A stretch of DNA of 64,000 bases from Halomonas sp. UBA3074. GTDB taxonomy: Bacteria; Pseudomonadota; Gammaproteobacteria; Pseudomonadales; Halomonadaceae. The stretch lies in the NCBI RefSeq assembly GCF_002366715.1, contig NZ_DFBS01000011.1, positions 62,001 to 126,000 on the forward strand. The letters are read 5' to 3'. Below the pieces are notes generated by a model. That model had not been told where the DNA came from and searched no databases. It saw only the letters and a list, made by a program, of their open reading frames with translations. The position numbers were made by a program, and so were the translations under genes. Within the stretch, counting starts at the first letter, position 1. Each line of letters begins with the position of its first letter. Positions 36,606-44,817 of this stretch are shown here, one piece after another.

Positions 36606-37825
36606 TCCTGCGGTTCACTAGGCTCGATCAACCCCACCGCCAAGCACTGACCCAACAGTTCGGCCATGTCTCGGCGCACCTGCTCAAGAGAAACGGGCAT
36701 AAAAAACGCCACCAGGGTTTGGCTTAACTCCTCCATCGTCAGCGCTTCATGCTGCAATAGAGCCCATGCCGCCCGGCTGGTCATGTTCATCCGATGAATT
36801 GCGCCGCCCTCTTCCACAATGACAAACAGTTCATCACCCAAGGGGTACTCATGCGCCGTTTGACATGCACGCCAATAGCGCTGATCACCCCTATCGAGTG
36901 CCGCCGCTTTTGGCTTTGCCGCTGCCTGGGAAGGAGACGTGTAGAGGGCGGGTTGATCATTGAGTGCTGAGCTAAGCTCACGCCCTACAAACGCTGCCGC
37001 TTCGTAGGCGTCCGAATAGCGCAGCAGGAAGCAAGGCATTCCTTCCACCATCGGCCAGAATTTCTCAATCAGCTGTTGGTCAGTCAATGAATCGGCAAAA
37101 TTCTGCCTTAACAGCTGCCATAACCCTTCCCCATGCTGAAGTGACGTCAGTTGTGGCGTGGTCACTTTGGGATCGCGGTCAATCAATACAATGGCACTGA
37201 TGGGGCGTTGTTCGCCATGTCTAGCCATTAGCGTCTCCTCCAGCGCCACATAGCCATAGCGATCATCACTTGGCCCTGCATGCTGGCCAATAAAGTCCTT
37301 GAGCTCAGTCGCAAGCGAGGATGGAAGAGGTAACCGTAACCGCGGTGCGATCCCGAGCGAAACGCCGCTGCCTTGAGCAGTGAGCGCCACCACATCGTCT
37401 CCAAAGACACGATAGCCAGCGGCGGCAAAGGCACAGGTGAGCGTACTTTTGCCAGCCCGGTGGGACTCGGGAAATATGATCAACTGGCCTTCTATCTCCG
37501 CCGCGCCGCAGTGTAAGCCAATAATGTCCGGGTGCTGACGTAAATAGGCACCCGATAGGTCCGCAATCACACTGCAGGCGGTGCTCACTGGCGTCTCGAG
37601 CCATATGCCCCCTTTGGGGAGTGCGGGCGCTTGCTGCCAATAACCACCGTCTTGCTGGCGAACACAAATAGCAGGCTGGTGTTGCTGAAGCGTGCATTCG
37701 GTTAACGGCCAGCTTGGCATCGCTGCCTGCAGTATCGGCAGCAGCGGCTGGGCATTGGCTAAGCGTAAGCAAGGGCCAAGTCCGGCTAGGGCATAATCGC
37801 TTGTCATGGTGTTAAACGTCGTCAT
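36602..37825 (-). CDS. HPr-kinase-like protein fused to a PqqD-like domain
   Basis: 407-aa fusion. Residues about 85-260 form an HprK-like P-loop domain: DIIGLHCGAAEI, the Walker A PESHRAGKST (119-128) and YRVFGDDVVAL (about 138-148), equal in place to the catalytic Asp region of HPr kinase. The last about 90 residues (LFVIVEEGGAIHRMNMTSRAAWALL, MEELSQTLVAFF, AELLGQCLAVGLIEP) are a PqqD-like fold, the peptide-recognition module of RiPP enzymes. The frame opens at TTG 37873 inside the upstream gene; ATG 37825, 7 nt after that gene's stop, is the better start. By family (PadeK/ThcoK lasso-peptide kinases, HprK-related kinase A systems) a peptide Ser/Thr kinase is likely. The partner is probably the Tat-exported repeat protein encoded just upstream. 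Confidence 0.82.
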   Translation of the reverse strand: MTTFNTMTSDYALAGLGPCLRLANAQPLLPILQAAMPSWPLTECTLQQHQPAICVRQQDGGYWQQAPALPKGGIWLETPVSTACSVIADLSGAYLRQHPDIIGLHCGAAEIEGQLIIFPESHRAGKSTLTCAFAAAGYRVFGDDVVALTAQGSGVSLGIAPRLRLPLPSSLATELKDFIGQHAGPSDDRYGYVALEETLMARHGEQRPISAIVLIDRDPKVTTPQLTSLQHGEGLWQLLRQNFADSLTDQQLIEKFWPMVEGMPCFLLRYSDAYEAAAFVGRELSSALNDQPALYTSPSQAAAKPKAAALDRGDQRYWRACQTAHEYPLGDELFVIVEEGGAIHRMNMTSRAAWALLQHEALTMEELSQTLVAFFMPVSLEQVRRDMAELLGQCLAVGLIEPSEPQD

Positions 37826-37832
37826 CGATTTT

Positions 37833-38300
37833 TTACCAGCGATGCGGAAGTAAACGGCTGATACGTAGTTCAATCACGCCATCCCGCTCCCAGCGGGGGC
37901 GCTCGTCGTACCGATAGGGCCGTGAATCTCCGTGGTGAGGATAAGGCGAGCGTGAATAGCCATTGCGCAAATATTCAGGACGGGAGTAGTCCGGACGCGA
38001 GTACTCAGGTCTTGCATAATGAGGGCGAGAGTAGCTTGGTCGAGAATGGCTGGGGCGTGAATGGCTGTGCTTTGCACGCCCCCGGCCTGGCCGTTGATGG
38101 TGGTGGCCGTTTGGACGCGAATGCCCACGGTCGTGGGCTTCAGCTTGCCCCATCGACAGTAACGTTGGGGCGACGTACAGCGCCGCCGCGCCAAAACCAA
38201 GGCTCGCCAGTACCTGTCGCCGCGAGCGCCGTTGTTTAAGCAAGGCAGTGGTCGGTTCTTTCGGGGTCGGTTCTTTCGGGGTGGTTTCTTGAGTGCTCAT
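37833..38300 (-). CDS. Tat-exported His/Arg/Ser/Pro-rich repeat protein (candidate kinase substrate)
   Basis: 155-aa protein, no known family. N-terminal TPKEP repeats (residues 7-16) precede a twin-arginine signal, SRRQVLASLGFGAAALYVAP (26-45), with a likely cleavage after QAEA (about 55). The mature part of about 100 residues is strongly basic. It has His clusters (GHHHQRPGRGR) and eight 5-residue units (H/Y)SRPx at 80-119, then a Tyr/Arg/Pro stretch and the C-terminus VIELRISRLLPHRW. A strong ribosome site (GGAGAAGTGAT) precedes the ATG. The kinase/PqqD fusion starts 7 nt after its stop, so both form an operon. Metal binding by the His-rich part, or phosphorylation of the repeat Ser/Tyr, are inferences. 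Confidence 0.8.
   Translation of the reverse strand: MSTQETTPKEPTPKEPTTALLKQRRSRRQVLASLGFGAAALYVAPTLLSMGQAEAHDRGHSRPNGHHHQRPGRGRAKHSHSRPSHSRPSYSRPHYARPEYSRPDYSRPEYLRNGYSRSPYPHHGDSRPYRYDERPRWERDGVIELRISRLLPHRW
37941..38063 (-). repeat. 15-bp coding tandem repeat, eight imperfect units
   Basis: Encodes HSRPS-HSRPS-YSRPH-YARPE-YSRPD-YSRPE-YLRNG-YSRSP. Tyr/His, Arg and mostly Pro are kept in register, while the fifth position varies among Ser, His, Glu and Asp. The constant 15-bp period suggests growth by slippage under selection for the Tyr-Ser-Arg-Pro core. Confidence 0.9.
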
Positions 38301-38509
38301 ATCACTTCTCCGTAGTTATCGAACACCGTTTCAGTATTCACTTTAACCACCCCGCCCAGTGAGCGCCATGTTGGCGAGCCTGTTTCCCCATTGTTTACTC
38401 TTTTTTTGCAAGTGTTGGCTTACCGTTAAGCCAAAAGCATGACTTTCTTGCATAATCCTTTCACTATTAATCCCGATGCTTTACTAGCCCTCAGTGGAAC
38501 GCTATCTCG

Positions 38510-39193
38510 ATGCCAACAAAAAATACGTACTGCCGCCTTTCCAATACAATGCTCACTCTCTGCCCTGGCTCGCTGATATTGCTGGCGATGCTTGTGTTTA
38601 GTCTTACCGCTAACGCCGCTCAGATAACAGTGCTCGACAGCGATGGCTTACCGTTAAAGGATGCCGTCATTGAGGTTTACTATGACGCCGAGACAAGCCC
38701 ACCTGAACAAGAGAATATCTATCAACGCAACGCTGCCTTTCATCCCAAAGTACTAACGGTACCGACCGGCAGCTATGTGGCCTTTCCCAATCAAGACACG
38801 ACTCGCCATCACGTTTACTCTTTCTCACCCGCTAAAACGTTTGATTTAAATCTTTACTTACAGGAAACGCCCCCGCCCGTGCATTTCGACCAGGCGGGCG
38901 TTGTCGTGTTGGGCTGCAATATTCATGATCACATGCAGGCGTTTATCGTGGTCAGCGATGCCCCCTACGCAGCGACCACCGGCGCAGAAGGCATGTTGGC
39001 CTTGCCCACGCTACCGCCTGGCCAGCACCGCTTGCGTATTTGGCATCCCCGCCTCGATAACAATCAAGAAATCTGGTGGGAAGGCGATATTAACAATGCT
39101 GACCAGTTAGAAGTCAGGCTAGAACTGAATGCGCTGCCACCACCGGCGCGAAACCTGTCCCCCCTTCAGCAACGGTTCCGGGATGCCAGCTAA
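38510..39193 (+). CDS. Periplasmic cupredoxin-like protein ('methylamine utilisation protein' type)
   Basis: 227-aa secreted protein: signal peptide ending near LTANA (about residue 36), then a plastocyanin-like domain. The possible type-1 copper ligands are His100 or His101 in TTRHHVYSF, and Cys136, His139 and Met142 in LGCNIHDHMQAFIVV. The C-terminal 70 residues resemble a carboxypeptidase-regulatory-like beta domain (GMLALPTLPPGQHRLRIWHPRL). Proteins of this type are often labelled methylamine utilisation protein, without proof of that role. It heads an operon with an EAL protein, a DUF3034-type protein and a truncated haemoglobin. Confidence 0.82.
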   Translation: MPTKNTYCRLSNTMLTLCPGSLILLAMLVFSLTANAAQITVLDSDGLPLKDAVIEVYYDAETSPPEQENIYQRNAAFHPKVLTVPTGSYVAFPNQDTTRHHVYSFSPAKTFDLNLYLQETPPPVHFDQAGVVVLGCNIHDHMQAFIVVSDAPYAATTGAEGMLALPTLPPGQHRLRIWHPRLDNNQEIWWEGDINNADQLEVRLELNALPPPARNLSPLQQRFRDAS

Positions 39194-39242
39194 ACACACA
39201 GCATGGCTATAGGATGTTGATCCGTTTTTTATTGAGGTCGCT

Positions 39243-41612
39243 ATGCGCTTTCAAACGCGCCTGATGCTAGTACTGCTTACGGTAGTGATTCTCTCGCAAT
39301 TGGCGACCGGGTTGGCCTTTTTGCGCGCGACCCAAAACGATGTCATTGCCAAAGGCTCCCAACGGTTAGAGGTGGGATCCAACGTATTACAGCAAATGCT
39401 GGATATACGCGGCGAACAGTTGAGCGATAACGTTTCCATCCTCGCCGATGATTTTGGCTTTAAGAGTGCCGTTTCGACTCAGGATACGGAGACCCTCTAC
39501 TCCGTGCTGGCCAATCATGGCGACCGAGCCAAGGCTGATATCGTCTTACTCAGCGGCCTGGATGGGCATATTTTGGCTAGCAGCCACCACGCGCAAAATA
39601 GTCCCATGCCCTTTCCCCAGCTATTCGAGCGAGCCCGCCAAGAAGGCGAAGCGGTGAGCGTGGTCATCGCTGAGGGGAAACCGTATGAATTTGCCCTGCT
39701 ACCCGTGCGCGCACCTAACCTGATTGGCTGGGTGGGCATGGGTTTTTTAATCAATGAGGCGGTCACGGAAGAGATCAATGCGCTAACGGGGCTTGATATT
39801 AGCGTGGTCAACTATCGCCATGATGGTGACATCAGCTACCTCGCCAGTTCTCACCAAGAACAGCTGGCCATGCAATTAATGCGGGGGAATGGCGATGAGC
39901 TGTTGAAGGGGGATTATCTGTCGGGCAGCCAAATGACCCCGGATGCAGAGTATCTCTCCTATGCCAGCCTGCTTTACGCCGATGATGCCAATCAAACCTA
40001 TGCGCTGCTGCAACTTTCCCGCAATGACCTCCTGGGGGCCTATCGCTCATTACAGTGGCAGCTACTTGCTATCATTGCATTGATTGTGGTGTTTACCATT
40101 TTGGTTGCCATGTGGAGTGCGCGAAGCATGAGCAAGCCACTGATATTACTGGCGAAAGCGGCGCAGCGCATTGGTCGTGGAGAGCGCTTCACCGAGATAC
40201 CGGTCGGTACAGGGCGCAGTGAAACCGGGCTGCTGGCGTCTACCCTAATGGCCATGCAGGAAGGCATCGCTCAGCGCGAAGCAACGCTGCATCATCAATC
40301 TCGCCACGACATGCTCACCGACCTCCCCAATCGCATAAGCGCACAGGAGGATGTGGACCTTTTAATCAAACGCGGCGACCCGTTTACCCTGTTGCGCATC
40401 GCGATTAACAACTTTCGTGACATTAACGACACCTTTGGCTATGCGCTGGGGGACCACATGCTGGTCACACTCGCCAAGCGCTTGCAGCATTTGGATGACA
40501 CGGAGAGCACTGCCTACCGGCTGGATGGCGACGAACTACTGCTGCTCGTCAAACAATCGAGAAGCGACTTTGCCTGGCGTACCCGGCTGTTCACTACGCT
40601 ACATCACCCGATCGATCTCGATAAATCCCCCATTACGCCGTCCCTTTCCGCCGGTGAAACCAACTACCCCGAGCATGGTGACAGCCCACAATTGCTATTG
40701 CGCCGTTCGGATATCGCCCTGGACATGGCGCGTCGTCACCGGCACTCACACCAGCGCTATTTAGAGGGTCAGGATGAGCACCACTTGCGTCAACTCACCT
40801 TGATTCGGGATCTCCAGGACGCGGTGGGCAACGGTGAACTGTGGATGGCCTATCAGCCCAAAGTAGACACCCGTAACGGCCGTGTCGATCAGTGCGAAGC
40901 GTTGATGCGCTGGCGTCACCCATCGCTGGGTTTTGTACCACCCGATGAGTTCATTAGCTTGGCCGAGCGTTCGGGAAGTATCAGCATGCTTAGCCACTGG
41001 ATGTTAGCCAATGTTTGCGCTCAGCTGCATACCTGGCAGCAACGGGGGTATCACTTATCGGTGGCCGTTAACCTTTCCGCCAGTGACGTGGTGGATCGGC
41101 AACTAGCCGCTTACGTCGCCAGCTTACTGGAACGCTATCGCCTGACACCTGCCCGGCTGAGTATCGAAGTCACTGAAAGTGCTGTGATGCAGGATGTCGA
41201 TGCCGCGATGGAAACGCTAATGGAACTCAACCAATTAGGGCTGCGCATTGCCATCGATGACTACGGCACAGGCTACTCTTCTTTGGCGCAAATCAAACGC
41301 CTGCCCGTGGATGAACTCAAGATCGATAAGTCATTCGTGTTGGCCATCGACTCTCAAAAAGACGACTTAACCATTGTCAGCTCGACCATCGAGATGGGTC
41401 ACAGTTTAGGCCTGCGCTTAGTGGCCGAAGGCGTCGAGAATCGCGCCAGCGCCGAGCTATTAAGCAAGCTTGGCTGTGACTATCTGCAAGGGTATTGGAT
41501 TGCTAAACCGATGCCTGCTGATGACATCCCCGCGTGGTTGGATAATTTTACGACGCTGTCACTGCCCCATCCTATGTCGTCCATCATAAAGACCCTGCAG
41601 AGAAAGCCATGA
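39243..41612 (+). CDS. Membrane c-di-GMP phosphodiesterase (periplasmic sensor-HAMP-degenerate GGDEF-EAL)
   Basis: 789 aa: TM1 (about 7-26), a periplasmic sensor of about 240 residues (CACHE-like, with IVLLSGLDGHILASS and NLIGWVGMGFLINE), TM2 (about 273-291) and a HAMP segment. The GGDEF domain (about 350-500) has its active site changed to DGDEL (428-432), and the EAL domain follows (about 515-775). The EAL catalytic set is complete: EALMRW (552-557), AVNLSASD, IEVTESAVM, IAIDDYGTGYSS, ELKIDKSFV, VAEGVEN and LQGYWIAKPM. So it should break down c-di-GMP, with the GGDEF part perhaps binding GTP as a regulator. It overlaps the next gene by 4 nt. Confidence 0.92.
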   Translation: MRFQTRLMLVLLTVVILSQLATGLAFLRATQNDVIAKGSQRLEVGSNVLQQMLDIRGEQLSDNVSILADDFGFKSAVSTQDTETLYSVLANHGDRAKADIVLLSGLDGHILASSHHAQNSPMPFPQLFERARQEGEAVSVVIAEGKPYEFALLPVRAPNLIGWVGMGFLINEAVTEEINALTGLDISVVNYRHDGDISYLASSHQEQLAMQLMRGNGDELLKGDYLSGSQMTPDAEYLSYASLLYADDANQTYALLQLSRNDLLGAYRSLQWQLLAIIALIVVFTILVAMWSARSMSKPLILLAKAAQRIGRGERFTEIPVGTGRSETGLLASTLMAMQEGIAQREATLHHQSRHDMLTDLPNRISAQEDVDLLIKRGDPFTLLRIAINNFRDINDTFGYALGDHMLVTLAKRLQHLDDTESTAYRLDGDELLLLVKQSRSDFAWRTRLFTTLHHPIDLDKSPITPSLSAGETNYPEHGDSPQLLLRRSDIALDMARRHRHSHQRYLEGQDEHHLRQLTLIRDLQDAVGNGELWMAYQPKVDTRNGRVDQCEALMRWRHPSLGFVPPDEFISLAERSGSISMLSHWMLANVCAQLHTWQQRGYHLSVAVNLSASDVVDRQLAAYVASLLERYRLTPARLSIEVTESAVMQDVDAAMETLMELNQLGLRIAIDDYGTGYSSLAQIKRLPVDELKIDKSFVLAIDSQKDDLTIVSSTIEMGHSLGLRLVAEGVENRASAELLSKLGCDYLQGYWIAKPMPADDIPAWLDNFTTLSLPHPMSSIIKTLQRKP

Positions 41613-42487
41613 AGTCATTGCTACCCGTTTTTTCATCGTCCCGCTCGCTTTTGCGGCCTTCCCTTTGCGGCTGCCTAGCGATCGGTTTAGCACTTACTGC
41701 CGATTCTTCTTTTGCCGGTAGCCGCATTTTAGGCACGGGGGGAGTGAGTGCTATCGAAGGTGCGGCAGGCGGTGGCTTGTCGCCATGGGCCGTACTAACC
41801 AGCACGGCAAGCGAGCAGGAAGTGGGCGCTACCGCGTCTGCCACGCGCGCCTGGGTAGATGACTATCGGCTAACCGTCACCGGCGCTAGCCTGAATGTTT
41901 ATGATCGAGTCGAGCTTTCTGTGGCACGTCAAACGCTGGATTTAGAAACGCTGGGGGGCGAGCTGGACCAAGATATTTATGGCGCTAAAGTACGCCTATG
42001 GGGCGATGTGCTTTACCACCCTTGGGGAATCTGGAGCATGGGGGTACAGCATAAACGGCTCGTGGATGGCGCCACCCCCACTGCGCTTGGCGCCAGCGAC
42101 ACAAACGGCACCGATGTCTATCTTAGCGCGAGTAAACTGCTGTTCAGCGCAGTAGCGGGCCGCAATGTACTGCTCAACGCCACCTTCCGTAATACCGATG
42201 CCAACCAAGGCGGCCTACTCGGCTTCGGGGGCGATCAGGGTAACCGCACCTGGGTCGCGGAAGGGAGCGTGGGGGTATTTATCACCCCTCAATGGGTGGT
42301 GGGGGCCGAGTATCGTCAGAAACCCGATAATCTAAGCGTGGCCAAAGAGGACGATTGGCAGAGTCTCTACAGTGCCTATTTTTTCAATAAGCATCTATCG
42401 CTAACGGGCGCATGGCTCGATTTAGGCGATATCGCTGGCCTACCCTCTCAGCGCGGTGGCTATCTCTCTCTTCAAGCAGCTTACTAA
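41609..42487 (+). CDS. DUF3034-type outer-membrane beta-barrel-like protein
   Basis: 292-aa exported protein: signal peptide with SLCGCLAIGLALTADSSFAG (about 18-37), then LGTGGVSAIEGAAGGGLSPWAVL, the hallmark start of DUF3034 proteins. Alternating hydrophobic strands end with GGYLSLQAAY, an aromatic C-terminus as in outer-membrane barrels. Function unknown. It overlaps the EAL gene by 4 nt and is followed 10 nt later by the truncated haemoglobin, a neighbourhood that appears in other marine gammaproteobacteria (recollection, not checked). Confidence 0.8.
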   Translation: MKSLLPVFSSSRSLLRPSLCGCLAIGLALTADSSFAGSRILGTGGVSAIEGAAGGGLSPWAVLTSTASEQEVGATASATRAWVDDYRLTVTGASLNVYDRVELSVARQTLDLETLGGELDQDIYGAKVRLWGDVLYHPWGIWSMGVQHKRLVDGATPTALGASDTNGTDVYLSASKLLFSAVAGRNVLLNATFRNTDANQGGLLGFGGDQGNRTWVAEGSVGVFITPQWVVGAEYRQKPDNLSVAKEDDWQSLYSAYFFNKHLSLTGAWLDLGDIAGLPSQRGGYLSLQAAY

Positions 42488-42497
42488 GTGGAACGCT

Positions 42498-42974
42498 ATG
42501 ATCATTCAGCCACGAAGCACCTCTTCACGCCGCTCGTTAATAGCGCTCTTGTTTGCCGTGGTGTCGTTGACACTGATGGGCTGCGCGCATCAATCGACTG
42601 CACTGACGACGACCTCCGCACCACTCTATGAACGCTTGGGTGGCGCAACGACCATCGATGCGGTGGTCGAAAACTTCCTCTACCGAATCGCCGATGACGA
42701 CGATATGGTGGGCTTTTTTGCTAACACCAACATCGACTTTTTTGCCCAATCACTGGCCAGCCAATTATGCGATGTCAGCGACGGCCCGTGTCGTTATGAA
42801 GGCCCACCGATGGATCGTGCCCACCAAAACATGGGGTTGACGGATGTTCACTTTAATCGATTAGTGGAACACCTTGACGCCGCGATGGAAGAGGAAGGGA
42901 TTGCCTTGGGAAATCGCAATGAATTACTGGGCAGGCTGGCGCCTATGTACGCCGACGTCATGCGTCTTCAGTAA
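42498..42974 (+). CDS. Group I truncated haemoglobin with lipoprotein signal
   Basis: 158-aa protein. Signal peptide with lipobox LMGC (Cys29), so the globin should be lipid-anchored in the periplasm. The globin domain (about 43-158) begins with LYERLGGATTIDAVVENF, has FFANTNIDFF in the B-E region, and a proximal His109 in DRAHQNMGLTDVHF. Oxygen or NO binding is expected. The start at 42498 (TGGAAC upstream, first Met of the signal peptide) is chosen over 42456, which lies inside the previous gene. The 3' end overlaps the convergent GGDEF gene by 17 nt. Confidence 0.85.
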   Translation: MIIQPRSTSSRRSLIALLFAVVSLTLMGCAHQSTALTTTSAPLYERLGGATTIDAVVENFLYRIADDDDMVGFFANTNIDFFAQSLASQLCDVSDGPCRYEGPPMDRAHQNMGLTDVHFNRLVEHLDAAMEEEGIALGNRNELLGRLAPMYADVMRLQ

Positions 42975-44106
42975 CCTGCCAGCCATCCCTACCGACCGCT
43001 TTCACTCGGTAGAGGGCTTTATCCGCGGCTTCGTAGGCGTGGGCAAAGGAGCGCTCATCTGCCGTAAAACAGCTGGCTCCGACACTTAACGTGACGCTCT
43101 TTTTATCGGGGTGAGCAGAGTGGGCGAAGTCAGCCTCACGCACCCCTTCGATGAGTTGTCGGCAGTAGCGTTTGAGCGTTTCAACGTCTGGGCAGTGGAG
43201 CAGCGCCGCGAACTCATCGCCGCCTAAGCGGTAGAGCTGCGCTTCCTGCTGGAGTGTTTGGCTAATCAAGGTGGCCAACTGGCGTAACAGTGTATCGCCC
43301 TGGGGGTGGCCATAAGCGTCGTTGTACTGTTTGAAAAAATCGATATCGATCATCACCAACCCTAACTTCTGATGCTGGTGGCTCATCACATCCTGATGCA
43401 AGGCACTGCGATTGCCGATCCCGGTCAGCGGGTCCCGCATGGCGCGCTGCATCCACTCAAAAGTCTCTTGGGTCGCCCGATCCGTGCGGCGTAGCTGGCG
43501 CTCATGCAGCCACCAAAAGACTAGCCCCATGATAAAAATCAGCAGGCTAGAGTAGGTCAGCACTAAATTATGCTGCCGGGTACTCTCAGAAAAATTATTA
43601 ATCGCCTCACCACGTTGATCTAACTGATGCATCTCAATACGCGTTAAGCACTCGATAGGAGCAAACAACTCCTCGACGGCAGCGACACGATCAATTTCGC
43701 TCATTTCCAGCCATGCCACCAAGCGGTTTAAATCCATCAGGCTTGGCTCGGTGCACTCGTATTGACGGCGGTAGACATAAATATCGAATAACCCATACGC
43801 CAGCTCGATGTCGAGCATCGCGGCCTCGTAGGCGGCTTGCTCTGGCTGGTCATTTAAAAGTTCGACCTGGGCATCCTGCAAATAAACACGCGAGCGAGTG
43901 GCCAGCTGTTGGCCGGTCAAATTACCCGTTTGACTAAAGTAAGCCTGTATTTCGGGATAGACCCAGCGCGACTCATAAACAATCAGTACCATTAGCGCCA
44001 AAAAGCTCATCAAACTCAATGACAGCCAAGTAACGTAACGGTGTTGGCGAGTAAAAGTGCGCGGCTGCAAGGAACGCCGCTCAGCAGACTTAGTCTTGGA
44101 TGTCAC
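42958..44106 (-). CDS. Membrane diguanylate cyclase (GGDEF) with periplasmic sensor
   Basis: About 382 aa: TM1 near residues 25-45 (WLSLSLMSFLALMVLIVYES), a helical periplasmic domain with two Cys (YECTEP and IECLTR), TM2 near 190-208, then a GGDEF domain with DPLTGIGNRSAL, MIDIDFFKQYNDAYGH and the intact site GGDEF. No RxxD inhibitory site precedes it (QQEA instead), so feedback control is not expected. The start is taken as GTG 44106, overlapping the stop of the upstream gene as GTGA and preceded by GAGG; a GTG at 44109 or an ATG at 44136 is possible. Coupled to the SUOX-fold gene. Confidence 0.88.
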   Translation of the reverse strand: MTSKTKSAERRSLQPRTFTRQHRYVTWLSLSLMSFLALMVLIVYESRWVYPEIQAYFSQTGNLTGQQLATRSRVYLQDAQVELLNDQPEQAAYEAAMLDIELAYGLFDIYVYRRQYECTEPSLMDLNRLVAWLEMSEIDRVAAVEELFAPIECLTRIEMHQLDQRGEAINNFSESTRQHNLVLTYSSLLIFIMGLVFWWLHERQLRRTDRATQETFEWMQRAMRDPLTGIGNRSALHQDVMSHQHQKLGLVMIDIDFFKQYNDAYGHPQGDTLLRQLATLISQTLQQEAQLYRLGGDEFAALLHCPDVETLKRYCRQLIEGVREADFAHSAHPDKKSVTLSVGASCFTADERSFAHAYEAADKALYRVKAVGRDGWQVTEDA

Positions 44107-44603
44107 CACTTCGCCTCTATGCTTCGGATCATCCATATCCAATCATTAAAATCGCGCAAGTTATGTATATCACGTCCGCTATAGGCGCGTTCGACTAACC
44201 GTGCGGGCCCTCGGGTACGAATGGTTAATGGGTCGCCATCCTCGAAGGTTATTAAATACCAGTTGGGATCGTCCCACCCATCCAGCGTTACCTCGTAGTC
44301 ATCCCAAGCGGTAAAGTGCAGGGCGGGGGGCACGGCGCCAAACTGATCGATCAAAAAGCGCCGAAACGACACTCCCTTCATCTCGACATCGCGCCCCTGA
44401 TAAGGGTCGTAGAGGGTGAACGATGTGTCGGATATAGCGCGCAAGTCACTTAAGGGAATCTCTTGGATGACGTCGCCATTGATCAACTTGACAGTCTGCG
44501 CAAAGGCCGTCGAGGGAAGCGCAATAGCGAGAAACATCAGCCCACACGCCAACCAGTCTCGTGCTCTAACCCATCGGCTGCGCGGTAAGGCAAATGCATT
44601 CAT
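44103..44603 (-). CDS. Periplasmic protein with molybdopterin-oxidoreductase (SUOX-like) fold
   Basis: 166-aa secreted protein: signal peptide to about residue 36 (LACGLMFLAIALPSTAFAQ). The domain that follows has IPLSDLRAI, GVSFRRFLIDQFG, AWDDYEVTLDGWDD, NWYLITFEDG and GPARLVERAY, which recall small oxidoreductase molybdopterin-binding-domain proteins. No cysteine is seen that could bind a molybdenum cofactor, so it may be a sensory or ligand-binding version. The ATG at 44603 with AGGAAA upstream fits the signal peptide. It overlaps the GGDEF gene, implying co-expression and perhaps a role as a sensor partner. Confidence 0.72.
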   Translation of the reverse strand: MNAFALPRSRWVRARDWLACGLMFLAIALPSTAFAQTVKLINGDVIQEIPLSDLRAISDTSFTLYDPYQGRDVEMKGVSFRRFLIDQFGAVPPALHFTAWDDYEVTLDGWDDPNWYLITFEDGDPLTIRTRGPARLVERAYSGRDIHNLRDFNDWIWMIRSIEAKW

Positions 44604-44725
44604 GGCAAAGTTTCCTGATGTGTTCGTTACTTCAACGAACTCTACCAGAGCATGCACGCTATTGCTCTTCAACGGACGCGATGTCATTCAACTCTCGGTG
44701 ACTTAACGCCCGGTGATTCAATCAC

Positions 44726-44754
44726 ATAAAAAAGCCAGCCCGTATTGGGCTGGC
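44726..44754 (-). terminator. Terminator of the 40-aa membrane protein gene
   Basis: Perfect 8-bp stem GCCAGCCC / GGGCTGGC with a 5-nt loop, followed on the minus strand by T6. Confidence 0.87.
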
Positions 44755-44817
44755 AACAGGAGGCTTACTAAGCACGCAAACCCCCTCCCCTGACGCGGTC
44801 AATGCGGAACAGGTCGG

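Noticed and set aside
37941..38063. CRISPR-like array at the 15-bp repeats
   Set aside because: No spacers, repeats are directly adjacent and in frame with a coding sequence.
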